A stretch of DNA of 64,000 nt, taken from assembly GCF_025515205.1 (NCBI RefSeq), contig NZ_JAOPFX010000001.1, positions 1,240,001 through 1,304,000 on the forward strand, read 5' to 3'. Position numbers and translations under genes: made by a program. Below the pieces are notes generated by a model. It was not told the DNA's origin. It made no database searches and saw only the letters and a program-made list of their open reading frames with translations. Within the stretch, counting starts at the first letter, position 1; every line of letters starts with the position of its first letter. Below, piece after piece: positions 1-9,061 of this stretch. The DNA is from Microbacterium fluvii. GTDB lineage: Bacteria > Actinomycetota > Actinomycetes > Actinomycetales > Microbacteriaceae.

Positions 1-377
1 TGCTGGTGACGAGCTTCTCCGACCCGAGGCGCCGGCGAGCCCTGGCCGCGGCGCTCGAGGCGACCGGAGGCTCGCGGCCGGCGACGTCGGCGGGCACGGG
101 CACCCTCGTGCGACTGCTCGTCGCCCTCGCCGTGCGCGCCGATCGCTGGGCCGCCCGGCTCCTGCGCGACGTCGACGCCCTGCAGATCCCTGAGCGACAC
201 CGTCGAGTGCGCGTGCTCTCGACGCGTCTGCTGACCGTCGCCCACGCGGCCGGAGTCGAGGTGCACGTGTGGACGATCAACGCGCCCGACGACATGCGCC
301 GCCTCGCCGCCCTGGGGGTCGACGGCATCGTCACCGACCGGGCCGACCTCGCCGTCGAGGTCTTCCGTCGCGCGTAG
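1..377 (+). CDS. Glycerophosphodiester phosphodiesterase, C-terminal fragment
   Basis: This is the 3' end of a gene cut by the window edge; the frame is open back to base 1 and ends at TAG 375-377. The last 40 residues carry the closing signature of the GDPD TIM barrel, 'VHVWTINAPDDMRRLAALG' followed by 'VDGIVTDRADLAVEV', where the final strand and helix form the phosphate-binding end of the barrel. The family hydrolyses glycerophosphodiesters to glycerol-3-phosphate and an alcohol. The catalytic His/Glu residues lie in the missing N-terminal half and cannot be checked. The family call rests on this C-terminal signature only. Confidence 0.75.
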   Translation, partial: LVTSFSDPRRRRALAAALEATGGSRPATSAGTGTLVRLLVALAVRADRWAARLLRDVDALQIPERHRRVRVLSTRLLTVAHAAGVEVHVWTINAPDDMRRLAALGVDGIVTDRADLAVEVFRRA

Positions 378-440
378 CAGATTTCGGCGATCGGCGGGCC
401 TGAGCATCCACTGTGAATGCCTTCTGCATGCCCTCCGTTC

Positions 441-470
441 GGATGATCCGCACAGGTCGCTTCGTTATAC
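441..470 (+). promoter_or_regulatory. Candidate rbpA promoter, SigR-like
   Basis: GGATG (441-445), exactly 18 bases, then GTT (464-466) resembles the actinobacterial SigR/SigH consensus GGAAT-N18-GTT with one clear mismatch. rbpA is a known SigR target in Streptomyces. The overlapping TTATAC could instead act as a SigA -10 box, so the assignment is tentative. Confidence 0.35.
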
Positions 471-497
471 CTGAAGACGCGACGAGAGGACCACACA

Positions 498-881
498 ATG
501 GCAGAACGCAGCCTTCGCGGCGTGCGACTCGGCGCCCAGAGCCTACAGAGCGAAGAGGGCGTCGTTTTCCACGACCGTGCACAGCACACCTACACCTGCA
601 CGTCCTGCGGACGTGACACCGTCCTCACCTTCGCGGCCGACGCCGAGGTGCCCGACGCCTGGGAGTGCCGCACGTGCGGTGCCGAGGCTCTGCGGCGCGT
701 GGGCGACACGACCGCGACGGTCGATCACAGCGACGACAAGACCCCGCGAACGCATTGGGACATGCTGATGGAGCGTCGTACGCTTCCCGAGCTCGAGGAG
801 CTGCTCGAAGAGCGCCTCGCCTACGTGCGCGCGCGCCGCGGCGCCGCCGAGAAGGCGACGGCCGACAAGCTCAGCGCCTGA
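498..881 (+). CDS. rbpA: RNA polymerase-binding protein RbpA
   Basis: RbpA is a small actinobacterial transcription activator that binds RNA polymerase and group I/II sigma factors and stabilises the open complex. The 127 residues show the family layout: a basic N-terminal tail ('RSLRGVRLG', residues 4-12), a core with four Cys in two CxxC pairs ('TCTSCG' and 'CRTCG') as in zinc-binding homologues, then the basic linker and sigma-interacting helix ('THWDMLMERRTLPELEELL'). ATG 498 follows a GAGAGGA ribosome binding site. It is monocistronic: the next gene, lnt, converges on it and a perfect hairpin follows the stop codon. Confidence 0.95.
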   Translation: MAERSLRGVRLGAQSLQSEEGVVFHDRAQHTYTCTSCGRDTVLTFAADAEVPDAWECRTCGAEALRRVGDTTATVDHSDDKTPRTHWDMLMERRTLPELEELLEERLAYVRARRGAAEKATADKLSA

Positions 882-905
882 GGCGCGTCTCGGCACACAC
901 CGGCC

Positions 906-2456
906 TCAAGAGGTTCCGGCGCTTCGGCGCCGGAACCTCTTCGTCGTTGCGAGGCCCGCGAGAACGAGGGCGGCGAGGCTGCCCCACCCGATGATCCCGG
1001 CGACGGCCGGCCCGATCACGACGGCCGGGGTGAGACCCGTGCGCAGCGGCACGTCGGTGAGCATGTAGCCCGCCACACCCGCGTCGAGGCCGTCGATCGT
1101 CGTGCCGTCGGGGGCGATGACCTGACTGGTGCCGACCGTCGACAGATTGACGACGGGGCGCCCCGTCTCGATGGCGCGCATGCGCGCGAAGCCCAGCTGC
1201 TGCAGGTTCTCGTCGGTGTCGCGGAAATCGGCGTTGTTCGTCTGGAACATGTAGACCTCGGCGCCGTCACGCGCGCCCTGCCAGATGACGTCGTCATAGA
1301 TCACGTCGAAGCAGATCGCGAGGCCCACCCCCACGCCGTCGACGTCGAAGAAGGGGGCGTTCGTGCCGGGCGTGTACTCGCGCTGGATGAGTCCGACGAG
1401 GTCGGGCACGAGCATCTCGTAGAACCAGCGGTCGGGAACGTACTCCCCCATCGGCACCGGATTGCGCTTATCGTGCAGCTGCACCGCGCCTTCGCCGCCG
1501 ACCCACAGCATCGAGGTGTTGAACACCGCTCCGTCGCGCTCCGTCGCGGCGTTGACCAGCAGCGGCGCGTCGACCTGATCGGCGAGGGCATCGAGCATGC
1601 GCGCCGTGGTGTCGTTCGACAGCGGGTCGGAGTCGATGCCGCCCTCTGGCCACAGCAGCACGTCGAGGTCTTCGCCGAAGAGCGGCGCGGATGCCGTCAG
1701 CTGCGCCTCGAGCACCGAGTTGCGCTCTCGATCGTCGAAGTAGCCCGAGGGGCCGTTGCCCTGCACGCTGCCGACGCGCATGGTGCCGGCATCCGTCGTG
1801 GGGAACTGCGGGGTCACCAGCAGCACGACGACGGCGGCGGCGACCGGGGTCGCCGTGCGCAGATCCGAGAAGGCGCCGAGCCGCACCCACTCGATGAGTG
1901 CGGCGCAGACGAACACCATGAGAAAGCTCAGCCCGGTCACCCCCGTCCACGAGGCGACCTCGGCCAGCGGACTCGTCGATTGGCTCATGCCGATGCGCGC
2001 CCACGGGAAGCCCGTGTAGGGCCATGACCCCATGAACAGCTCGCGCATCGTCCACAGCCCCGCAACAAGCGCGGGGAGGGCGACCAGGCGCCACCAGCGC
2101 CCCGGCCGCACGCGGGGCATCCAGCGGTAGGCGAGGGTGATCGGCATCGACCCGAGCGCGATGAACAGGGTCTCGATGCCGGCGAGGGCGAACCACGGGA
2201 TCACGCCGAGGTAGCGGGTGATCCAGTCGATCAGCAGCAGATAGAACGTCGCGCCGAAGACGAGGCCGACGAGCACCGCACCGCCGAGGCTGCGCCCGAC
2301 GAGGGCGATCAGCGACAGCGCGACCCCGACGAAGGCGAGCGGCCACCAGCCCGTGGCGGGGTAGGCCAGCTGCAGCACGAAGCCCGCGAGAGCGGCGACG
2401 GGAACGGCGGCCCACAGCGGCAGGAGCGCGCGCACAGGCGCCGGGGTGTCGGGCAC
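906..2456 (-). CDS. lnt: Apolipoprotein N-acyltransferase Lnt
   Basis: Lnt adds the third acyl chain to the N-terminal cysteine of lipoproteins at the outer face of the membrane. The first ~220 residues are hydrophobic with about six membrane segments. The C-terminal half is a nitrilase-type domain with a visible Glu-Lys-Cys triad: Glu in 'LLWPEGGID', Lys in 'LHDKRNPVPMGEYVP' and Cys in 'GLAICFDVIYDD'. 516 residues is normal for the family, and no Ppm1 domain is fused to it as in mycobacteria. The GTG start at 2456 sits six bases after a TAGGGT box, so the mRNA is probably leaderless. The last codons fold into the rbpA-lnt hairpin. Confidence 0.93.
   Translation of the reverse strand: MPDTPAPVRALLPLWAAVPVAALAGFVLQLAYPATGWWPLAFVGVALSLIALVGRSLGGAVLVGLVFGATFYLLLIDWITRYLGVIPWFALAGIETLFIALGSMPITLAYRWMPRVRPGRWWRLVALPALVAGLWTMRELFMGSWPYTGFPWARIGMSQSTSPLAEVASWTGVTGLSFLMVFVCAALIEWVRLGAFSDLRTATPVAAAVVVLLVTPQFPTTDAGTMRVGSVQGNGPSGYFDDRERNSVLEAQLTASAPLFGEDLDVLLWPEGGIDSDPLSNDTTARMLDALADQVDAPLLVNAATERDGAVFNTSMLWVGGEGAVQLHDKRNPVPMGEYVPDRWFYEMLVPDLVGLIQREYTPGTNAPFFDVDGVGVGLAICFDVIYDDVIWQGARDGAEVYMFQTNNADFRDTDENLQQLGFARMRAIETGRPVVNLSTVGTSQVIAPDGTTIDGLDAGVAGYMLTDVPLRTGLTPAVVIGPAVAGIIGWGSLAALVLAGLATTKRFRRRSAGTS
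908..941. terminator. Hairpin terminator between rbpA and lnt
   Basis: A perfect 15-bp stem (908-922 with 927-941) is closed by a TTCG tetraloop at 923-926. It lies 26 bases after the rbpA stop and runs through the last codons of the convergent lnt gene, so part of the terminator is also coding sequence. There is no long T tract, but such a stem with a UUCG loop is very stable in RNA from either strand. Confidence 0.8.
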
Positions 2457-2462
2457 CCCTCC

Positions 2463-2468
2463 ACCCTA
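2463..2468 (-). promoter_or_regulatory. -10 box of leaderless lnt promoter
   Basis: TAGGGT on the minus strand, six bases (GGAGGG) before GTG 2456. This spacing would start the transcript at or next to the start codon. Confidence 0.55.
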
Positions 2469-2484
2469 CGTGCGCCGCGGAGGG

Positions 2485-4953
2485 TCAGACCGACGCGTAC
2501 GAGACGATGCCCCGCCGAACGTTCTCGAGCGCCGTGCGGGCGGTCGCGGCCACCGGGGCGTCGGCGACGATCGAGAGCTGGTCGAGCAGATCGATCGTCT
2601 GCTTGGCCCACCGCACGAAGTCGCCGGCGGCCATGTCGGCCTCGTCGAGCACGCGGTCCAGCAGCGCGCCGCGCGCCCACGAGTGCATCGCCTGGCATAG
2701 CCCGACGGCGGGCGGCTCGGAGCCGGGCAGCCGGTGGTCGCGCTCGAGGTCGTCGAGGCGCTGCCAGAGGTCGTAGGTGGCCGCCAGCGCATCGCGGAAG
2801 GCGCCCCGAGGCAGTCGTCGCTCGCCTCCGGCGTCGTCGCGGCGAGGCTCGTAGACCAGGGCGCAGGCGAGAGCGGCGAGGGATGCGGCGTCCAGCCCGT
2901 CCCACAGCTTCAGGCGCAGCGCCTCGGCCACGAGCAGGTCGCGCTCGCCGTAGATGCGGCGCATCGTGCGGCCGGCCGGCGTCAGGGTCGTCGCGCCGTC
3001 GGCCTCGACTCGCACATAGTCGAGCGCCGCGAGCACGTCGACGACGCGGTCGAAGATGCGGGCGACCGTGCCGGTGCGGGTCTCGATCTGGCGGCGAAGC
3101 CCGTCGATGGTGCGCTTGAGGCGGAAGTAGCGCTCGGCCCAGCGGGCGTGGTGCTCGCGGTCGGGACATTCGTGACACGGATGCCGCTGCATCCGCTTGC
3201 GCAGTGAGGCGATCTGCTTCTGGCGGGCGTCGCGCGTGGCCCGAGAGGCGTTGGCATCTTTGCGGTTGAGCTTCTCGAGGTCGGCCAGCTCCCGGCGGAT
3301 CGAGCCGTATTCGACGAAGTCGCCGCGGTCGCAGGTCATCGCCTCGCGATACCCCTGAAGCGAGGCCTCCTGGTCTTTCACCTCTCGGGCAAGACCCACG
3401 ACGGCCCGGTCCGCCTGGAACTGCGCGAACGACGACTCGAGGATCTCGCGGGCGCGCGCACGCCCGAACTGATCGATGAGGTTGACGGCCATGTTGTAGG
3501 TGGGGCGGAAGCTGGAGTTCAGCGGATACGTGCGGCGGGAGGCGAGCGCGGCGACGGCCTGCGGGTCGAGCCCCTCGGTCCACTGGATCACCGCGTGGCC
3601 TTCGACGTCGATCCCGCGGCGGCCGGCGCGGCCGGTGAGCTGGGTGTACTCCCCCGAGGTGATGGCGACCCTCGCCTCGCCGTTGAACTTCTCGAGCTTC
3701 TCGAGCACGACGGTGCGCGCCGGCATGTTGATGCCGAGCGCCAGGGTCTCGGTCGCGAAGACGACCTTCACGAGCTTGCGGCGGAAGAGCTCTTCGACCA
3801 CCTCTTTGAACGCCGGCAGCAGTCCCGCGTGGTGCGCGGCGGCACCCCGCTCGAGATTCTCGCGCCACTCCCAGAAGCCCAGCACGGCGAGATCCTCGTC
3901 GGGAAGTGCCCGCGTGCGCTCCTCGACGATGGCGCGGATCTCGCTTCTCTCGGCGGGCGTCGTCAGCCGCAGCCCGAAGCGGCGAACCTGCTGCACCGCC
4001 TGATCGCAGCCGACCCGGCTGAAGATGAAGAAGATCGCCGGCAGCAGGTTGGCCCGCCCCAGCAGCTCGACCACCTCGGGCCGGTCGAGACGTTCGATGC
4101 GCTGCACGTTCGCCGAGCGCACGGGCCGCTTGCCGCCTTTGTGCGGGCGGCGCCGCGGATCGTCGTGGCCGCTCGAGCGCGACTGCTGGGCACGACGGTT
4201 GTTCTCGAAGTTGGGGCCCTTGAACGAGCGGATGCGCATGAGCTCCTGGTTGACCTGAGCCGTGGCGATGCCCGCGCGGTCGTCGAACAGGGGCAGCAGG
4301 TCGCCGCGCACGAGCACGTGCTGCTCGAGCGGCACGGGGCGGGTCTCCGAGACGATGACCTCGGTGTCTCCCCGCACGGTGTCGAGCCAATCGCCGAACT
4401 CCTCGGCGTTGGAGACCGTCGCCGACAGCGATACGAGCCGCACCGCCGGCGGGAGGTGGATGATGACCTCCTCCCACACCGCCCCGCGGAACCGGTCGGC
4501 CAAGTAGTGCACCTCGTCCATCACGACGAAGCGCAGGCCCCGGAGGGCCGGCGAATCGGCGTAGAGCATGTTGCGCAGCACCTCGGTGGTCATCACGACG
4601 ATGCGCGCGTTGCCGTTGATGTTGGTGTCGCCGGTGAGAAGGCCCACGGCATCCTCGCCGTAGACCTGCTGCAGTTCGCGGAACTTCTGGTTCGACAGCG
4701 CCTTCATCGGCGTCGTGTAGAACGCCTTCTGATCGGAATGCTGCATCGCCAGGTGGATGGCGAACTCGCCGACGATGGTCTTGCCGGCGCCGGTGGGAGC
4801 CGCCACGAGTACGCTGCGGCCGTCTTCGAGGGTGCGGCACCCTTCGAGCTGGAAGGGATCGAGGGCGAAGCTCTGGGCCGCCGCGAACTCCGCCGTGAGC
4901 GGATGGCTGCGCGAGGCCTCTGCCGCCGCGTAGCGCGCGGCGGGGTCGGTCAC
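2485..4953 (-). CDS. helY: Ski2/Mtr4-like DEVH-box RNA helicase HelY
   Basis: An 822-residue ATP-dependent helicase of the Ski2-like superfamily 2. Near the N-terminus are the Q-motif-like 'FALDPFQLEGCRTLEDGRS', Walker A 'APTGAGKT', Walker B 'DEVHYL', then 'SATVSNAEEFGDWL'. The second RecA domain has 'LTGRAGRRGIDVEG' (motif VI). The C-terminal third is the winged-helix/DSHCT region typical of Mtr4-like proteins. It is somewhat shorter than mycobacterial HelY. Its GTG start overlaps the tatC stop by four bases, placing it last in a tatA-tatC-helY operon, the same order as in mycobacteria. Its physiological substrate is not established. Confidence 0.9.
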   Translation of the reverse strand: MTDPAARYAAAEASRSHPLTAEFAAAQSFALDPFQLEGCRTLEDGRSVLVAAPTGAGKTIVGEFAIHLAMQHSDQKAFYTTPMKALSNQKFRELQQVYGEDAVGLLTGDTNINGNARIVVMTTEVLRNMLYADSPALRGLRFVVMDEVHYLADRFRGAVWEEVIIHLPPAVRLVSLSATVSNAEEFGDWLDTVRGDTEVIVSETRPVPLEQHVLVRGDLLPLFDDRAGIATAQVNQELMRIRSFKGPNFENNRRAQQSRSSGHDDPRRRPHKGGKRPVRSANVQRIERLDRPEVVELLGRANLLPAIFFIFSRVGCDQAVQQVRRFGLRLTTPAERSEIRAIVEERTRALPDEDLAVLGFWEWRENLERGAAAHHAGLLPAFKEVVEELFRRKLVKVVFATETLALGINMPARTVVLEKLEKFNGEARVAITSGEYTQLTGRAGRRGIDVEGHAVIQWTEGLDPQAVAALASRRTYPLNSSFRPTYNMAVNLIDQFGRARAREILESSFAQFQADRAVVGLAREVKDQEASLQGYREAMTCDRGDFVEYGSIRRELADLEKLNRKDANASRATRDARQKQIASLRKRMQRHPCHECPDREHHARWAERYFRLKRTIDGLRRQIETRTGTVARIFDRVVDVLAALDYVRVEADGATTLTPAGRTMRRIYGERDLLVAEALRLKLWDGLDAASLAALACALVYEPRRDDAGGERRLPRGAFRDALAATYDLWQRLDDLERDHRLPGSEPPAVGLCQAMHSWARGALLDRVLDEADMAAGDFVRWAKQTIDLLDQLSIVADAPVAATARTALENVRRGIVSYASV

Positions 4954-5768
4954 GCGCCGGTCTCCGGGGGCAGCAGGTCACCCTCGCGTTTGCGCTTGCG
5001 ACGGTCGAAGAGCATCGACACACCGGCGGCGGCGAAGAACAGCACGATGAGGATGCCGGCGAGCATCAGCATCGAGACGACGTCGGCGGCAGGGGTCGCG
5101 ACGGCGGCGAACAGCGTCGCGATGAGCACGGCGGCACGCCAGCCCTTGAGGATGCCTCGTCCCGACATGACTCCCGCGAGGTTCAAGGCGACCAGGAACA
5201 CCGGCAGCACGAACGAGACGCCGACCACGAGCAGCAGCTTGAAGACGAAGTCGTAGTAGTACGACGCCGTGTAGAACTGGGCCGTGCCCTCCGGGGCGAA
5301 GGTCGCCATGATCTCGACCATGTGCGGCAGCACGATCCAGCCGACGACGGTGCCGGCGAAGAACAGCGGAACGGCGGCGCTGACGAAGCCGATCGTGTAG
5401 CGCACCTCTTTGCGGGTGAGTCCCGGCATGAGGAAGGCCCACACCTGCCACAGCCACACCGGCGCCGACAGCAGCAGGCCGATCGCGAAGGCGATGCGCA
5501 TGCGCATGTCGAACGGCGCCGTGACGGTGTCGAAGTTGAGCTGCGCGAGCTGATCGCCGCGGCGGTCCGCGACCATGCGGATCGGCTCGGTGAGCAGCTC
5601 GATGACGGGACCGGTGATGATGAAGGCGATCACCATGCCCACCACGAGCGCGATGGCGGCGATCATGAGACGCTTGCGCAGCTCCAGCAGATGCTGGGCA
5701 AGCGTCATCCGACGGTCGTTGCGGGGCTCGGCCGGCTCCTCGACGCGCGGGGGTCGTTCAGCGACCAC
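4950..5768 (-). CDS. tatC: Sec-independent protein translocase TatC
   Basis: TatC is the membrane receptor for twin-arginine signal peptides. The conserved N-terminal cytoplasmic motif 'MTLAQHLLELRKRL' (residues 21-34) precedes the first membrane helix, and the conserved 'LWQVWAFLMPGLTRKEV' follows the second. Six hydrophobic helices can be traced over 272 residues, followed by a basic tail (RRKRKREG). tatA lies six bases upstream and helY overlaps downstream, so all three are probably co-transcribed. A 20-residue acidic/proline extension precedes the core; the GTG at 5768 lacks an obvious ribosome binding site, so translation may be coupled to tatA. ATG 5708 is an alternative start. Confidence 0.95.
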   Translation of the reverse strand: MVAERPPRVEEPAEPRNDRRMTLAQHLLELRKRLMIAAIALVVGMVIAFIITGPVIELLTEPIRMVADRRGDQLAQLNFDTVTAPFDMRMRIAFAIGLLLSAPVWLWQVWAFLMPGLTRKEVRYTIGFVSAAVPLFFAGTVVGWIVLPHMVEIMATFAPEGTAQFYTASYYYDFVFKLLLVVGVSFVLPVFLVALNLAGVMSGRGILKGWRAAVLIATLFAAVATPAADVVSMLMLAGILIVLFFAAAGVSMLFDRRKRKREGDLLPPETGA

Positions 5769-5774
5769 GTCGGG

Positions 5775-6029
5775 TCAGGATTTGGGATCTGCGGTTCCAC
5801 CCGCGGTCGCCGACGTGTCGGCCTCGGAGGTGACCGTCGTCGTCGGCGCGGCGGGGGCGGCCGGAGTCGTCTTGACGTCGTCTTCCTTCATGGCCTTCAT
5901 CTCGCCCTTGAAGACGCGGGCCGACTGGCCGACGCTCTTCGCGAGGGCCGGGAGCTTGGCGGCGCCGAACAGCAGCAGGATCACCGCGAGGATGATCAGG
6001 AGGTGCGGCCACCCGAATGCGTTGCCCAT
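5775..6029 (-). CDS. tatA: Twin-arginine translocase subunit TatA
   Basis: TatA oligomerises to form the Tat pore. The 84 residues show the expected short N-terminal membrane helix ('[19 protein letters not shown]'), the Phe-Gly hinge, an amphipathic helix ('[19 protein letters not shown]') and an Ala/Thr/Pro-rich disordered tail. ATG 6029 was chosen because GAGGAGAAC lies just upstream and 'MGN..GWPHLLI' is the normal TatA N-terminus; longer in-frame starts add only low-complexity Arg-rich sequence. The gene has its own promoter after pafC and heads tatA-tatC-helY. Confidence 0.95.
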   Translation of the reverse strand: MGNAFGWPHLLIILAVILLLFGAAKLPALAKSVGQSARVFKGEMKAMKEDDVKTTPAAPAAPTTTVTSEADTSATAGGTADPKS

Positions 6030-6063
6030 GGGGAGTTCTCCTCGTCGATTGCGGTGTGCCCTC

Positions 6064-6069
6064 AGTGTA
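6064..6069 (-). promoter_or_regulatory. -10 box of tatA promoter
   Basis: TACACT on the minus strand about 35 bases before ATG 6029 leaves a short leader carrying the GAGGAGAAC ribosome binding site. No convincing -35 is visible. Confidence 0.4.
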
Positions 6070-6109
6070 ACCCGCTCCGCCCTCGCGCGACCGCGCGCGG
6101 CGCGCGGGG

Positions 6110-7075
6110 TCAGCGGTACTGCGCGAGCCCTGCGGCAGCCCACTCCGCCGCAGCGCGGCGCGCCGACTCGGGTTCGAGCACCTCGAGCTCGCCGCCGAGC
6201 TTGGCGACCAGGCGCCGCAGGCTCACCTCATCGGCGACCGGGATCGTGGCCGTCGAGACTCCGCCTGCCGTCTGCACCTCGGCGCGGCCCAGGTACTCCC
6301 CCAGCAGCGGGGCCACGGATGCCGCGAATCGCGCGGTGACGACGAGATCACCGTCGCCCGTCTCGAACCAGCCGGGAACCCGCTCCTCGCCGTGGGTGAT
6401 CGCGATGCCGGTGAGCTCGAGATCGCTCACGCGGTCGAGGTGGAAGGTGCGCATGGCCTGGCGCAGGTGGCACCAGCCCTGCAGGTACCACTGGCCGTCG
6501 GCGATCTGCACCTTCACGGGGTCGACCGTGCGGGTGGTGGCGGCAGCATCCGGTGCCTTGTAGGTGAACGACACGGCGACACCGCGCGCGAGCGCGTCGG
6601 CGACCACCTCGCGGGCGGCGTCGACCGGCCCCGGCACGACGATGACGTCGGCGGGGGTGCTCGAGGCGCCGAGGGCGAGCTTGGCCAGCAGCCCCGCGAA
6701 CACGTCGCTGTCGGCCACGCCGGGAAGAGTGCGGGCCAGCTGCAGACCGGCCAGCAGGGCGGCCGCCTCGCGCGCCGTCAGCCGCGGCGCGCGCTGCAGC
6801 CCCACGGTGTTGGTGAGCGAGATGAGGTCGCGCTGATCGAGCAGGTCCCAGTCGATGTCGAAGAGGTCGTTCGACATCTGCCAGTAGCCCGAGTCGCCCG
6901 GCAGGCCGATCACGGTGAGCTTCTGCACCATCTCGCGCATGACGGCGGGCGTGACATCGAATTCGTCGGCCGCCTCGATGACCGACACCTCGCCCTTGCC
7001 GACCAGATACGGCACCAGCTGCAGCATGAGGGCGGCACGATCGGTGGCCACCAGCGGCGCCCTGCCGCCGGTCAC
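6110..7075 (-). CDS. pafC: WYL-domain transcriptional regulator PafC
   Basis: PafC pairs with PafB to form the regulator PafBC, which in mycobacteria drives most of the LexA-independent DNA damage response. The 321 residues begin with a winged-helix segment ('[20 protein letters not shown]') and contain a WYL domain in the centre ('[19 protein letters not shown]'), followed by a WCX-type C-terminus. GTG 7075 is chosen because it overlaps the pafB stop in a GTGA; the frame is open further upstream but that stretch is antisense-type low-complexity sequence. Separate pafB and pafC genes, rather than a fused pafBC, are retained here although no pafA precedes them. Confidence 0.88.
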   Translation of the reverse strand: MTGGRAPLVATDRAALMLQLVPYLVGKGEVSVIEAADEFDVTPAVMREMVQKLTVIGLPGDSGYWQMSNDLFDIDWDLLDQRDLISLTNTVGLQRAPRLTAREAAALLAGLQLARTLPGVADSDVFAGLLAKLALGASSTPADVIVVPGPVDAAREVVADALARGVAVSFTYKAPDAAATTRTVDPVKVQIADGQWYLQGWCHLRQAMRTFHLDRVSDLELTGIAITHGEERVPGWFETGDGDLVVTARFAASVAPLLGEYLGRAEVQTAGGVSTATIPVADEVSLRRLVAKLGGELEVLEPESARRAAAEWAAAGLAQYR

Positions 7076-8064
7076 AGGACTGCTCCATTGCGCTCGGCGG
7101 CACCGCGCAGCCGCACGATCACCTTGTCGCGCAGGTCGGCGGGCTCGACGACCCGCACCTCCGGACCGTACGAGGCCAGTTCGTCGGCGAAGATGTGCGC
7201 ATCGACATAGGGCACGCGGATGCCCTGGTCGGCGGGCGCCGCACGTCGGCCCAGCCGGAGCGCGGCCTCGGTGCCTGGGTGCACCTCGAGAAGCGCGTGC
7301 TGACCGGCCGCGACGGCGTCGAGCCCTCGGCGCGCGCGATCGCCGGCGCCCTCGCGCAGGGCGGGATCGAAGCTCTGGCGCGTCGTCGACACCGGGCCCA
7401 CGATGCGCGAAAGCAGAAAAGTGCGGTCGGCCCCCGCATCCACGTCGATCCCGAACACGTGCCAGCGGGCCTCGTACTCGACGAGCGCGAGCGGCTGCAC
7501 CCGACGCTGACGTGGCTGCTCCTCCCCCGGCTTGAGGTAGGGGAAGGCCACCGTGCGACTCTGCTCGATCGCCTGCTGAAGGGCGGGGAACGAAGGCTCG
7601 TGGATGCTGATGCGCGGCGCGTAGCCCATGATCGGCGCGTCGACGTCGTTGCCGAGAGCGCGGATCTTGCGCAGGCCCGACCGGGCGTCGGCCGACATGG
7701 AGCTCTCGCTCCACACCCCGCCGGCCAGCGTCAGCAGCGCGAGTTCGGCTGGGGTGAACTCCATCTGCTCGGGCAGCGCATACTCCGCGCTCGGGATGCG
7801 GTAGCGGGCCTCCCGCAGATCGTCGGGGTCGGCCCAGTCGCCGATCGTGTCGATCGGCACGCCGAGTCCGCGGAGGTTCTCCTTGTCGCGTTCGAACATC
7901 TTCTCGAGCGCATCTTTCGAGGCGCCGGCCTCGGTCTGCTCGCGGTAGCCGGACACGCTGGAGAGCACGGTGTCTTTCGTGATGCCCTGCTCGGTCGCCA
8001 TCAGCGCGACGACGAGGTTGACCAGCCGCTCCTCGGGGGGGATCTTCGTCGGGTTCGCTGCCAC
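7072..8064 (-). CDS. pafB: WYL-domain transcriptional regulator PafB
   Basis: The first gene of the PafBC pair, 330 residues. The N-terminal helix-turn-helix ('ERLVNLVVALMATEQGITKDTVL') is followed by an HTH-like linker and a WYL region centred on 'VEYEARWHVFGIDVDAGADRTFLLSRI'. It starts at GTG 8064, six bases after TACTAT, so the transcript is probably leaderless. In mycobacteria the gene sits after pafA in the Pup ligase operon; here the upstream neighbour is the FKBP lipoprotein gene. Its role as a DNA damage regulator is inferred from family membership. Confidence 0.88.
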   Translation of the reverse strand: MAANPTKIPPEERLVNLVVALMATEQGITKDTVLSSVSGYREQTEAGASKDALEKMFERDKENLRGLGVPIDTIGDWADPDDLREARYRIPSAEYALPEQMEFTPAELALLTLAGGVWSESSMSADARSGLRKIRALGNDVDAPIMGYAPRISIHEPSFPALQQAIEQSRTVAFPYLKPGEEQPRQRRVQPLALVEYEARWHVFGIDVDAGADRTFLLSRIVGPVSTTRQSFDPALREGAGDRARRGLDAVAAGQHALLEVHPGTEAALRLGRRAAPADQGIRVPYVDAHIFADELASYGPEVRVVEPADLRDKVIVRLRGAAERNGAVL

Positions 8065-8070
8065 TCCCTC

Positions 8071-8076
8071 ATAGTA
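8071..8076 (-). promoter_or_regulatory. -10 box of leaderless pafB promoter
   Basis: TACTAT on the minus strand, six bases before GTG 8064. Confidence 0.55.
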
Positions 8077-8092
8077 GGGCGCGGCAGGCGGC

Positions 8093-9055
8093 TCACTGCG
8101 TGGCGGCCTGGTCGAGTCCGAGGATGTCGACGACGAACACGAGCGTGGAATCCGCCGGGATGCTGCCCTGCTCCTGATCGCCGTAACCCAGGTCGGGCGG
8201 GATCACGATCATCAGCTGCGAGCCGACCGTCGCGCCCTTGAGCGCGTCGGCCATGCCTTCGACGACCCCGTCGAGGGTGAGCGAGGCGGGAGTGCCGTCC
8301 CACGTCGTGTCGAACACGGTCTTGTCGGCCCACGTGACGCCCGTGTAGTGCACCCGCACGGGCTGATCGCCGGTGACTTCGGGTCCGTCGCCCTTGATGA
8401 GGGTCTGCACCACGAGGTCCTCGGGCGCGGCGCCGTCGGGGATGACGACGCCGGGGCGCCCGTCGGGAGCGCGCACGACGCTGGGAAGCCCGTTGCCGGT
8501 GTTGAACTGCAGGTCGCCGGTGGCGTGCGGCAGGTAGACCTTGCGCACGTCGACCACGGCCAGCGCCGAGTCGTCTTCGCCGAGGCCCAGGCTCGCGACC
8601 GTGTCGGCCGAGATGTCGCCGGGGGCCAGGCCGATCGCGACGCGCGAGCCCTCGGTCGCGCACTCGAGCGCGTCGCCGAAGCCGGGCAGCAGCGTCGTCC
8701 ACTGCGACAGCAGGGCCGGCTGGCTGAGGTCGCCCGAGTAGGTCGACTGCACGAGGGTCGTGCCGGTGGCGCCGTCGATGAGCGTCAGCTCGAACACCAC
8801 GAGCTGCGACTCCGAGGTGATCGCAGTGCCCTCGCCGGTGATGAGGTCTTCGGCGACGGTCTCGTCGGCGCGGAACGGCGTGTACACATCGACGCTGGGC
8901 GCCGAGCCGAACTCGCCTTCGACGCTGACATTGTCGAGCACCGTGCCGGTGCCGCTGGGGCGCGTGCACCCTTCCGCGCCGGACGCGGCCGAGCAGCCGA
9001 CGAGTCCTACCGAGACGAGGGCGAGGGCCGCGACGGCCGCAGGGATCTTGCGCAC
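8093..9055 (-). CDS. FKBP-type peptidyl-prolyl isomerase lipoprotein
   Basis: A 320-residue exported protein with a lipoprotein signal peptide: 'MRKIPAAVAALALVSVGLVG' then Cys21 in a LVGC lipobox. The C-terminal ~100 residues are an FKBP domain: 'VRVHYTGVTWADKTVFDTTW', 'ALKGATVGSQLMIVIPPDLGYG' and 'STLVFVVDILGLD'. An earlier, more divergent FKBP-like region spans roughly residues 70-180. It would assist proline isomerisation on the outer face of the membrane and is a likely substrate of the Lnt encoded nearby. The GTG start at 9055 follows TAAACT by six bases. It occupies the place between trmI and pafB where Pup-proteasome genes lie in many actinobacteria. Confidence 0.88.
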   Translation of the reverse strand: MRKIPAAVAALALVSVGLVGCSAASGAEGCTRPSGTGTVLDNVSVEGEFGSAPSVDVYTPFRADETVAEDLITGEGTAITSESQLVVFELTLIDGATGTTLVQSTYSGDLSQPALLSQWTTLLPGFGDALECATEGSRVAIGLAPGDISADTVASLGLGEDDSALAVVDVRKVYLPHATGDLQFNTGNGLPSVVRAPDGRPGVVIPDGAAPEDLVVQTLIKGDGPEVTGDQPVRVHYTGVTWADKTVFDTTWDGTPASLTLDGVVEGMADALKGATVGSQLMIVIPPDLGYGDQEQGSIPADSTLVFVVDILGLDQAATQ

Positions 9056-9061
9056 CGGGCT

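Noticed and set aside
2309..5023. A 900-codon minus-strand frame overlapping helY
   Set aside because: A different frame of helY, composed of Arg/Pro-rich sequence; helY carries the helicase motifs.
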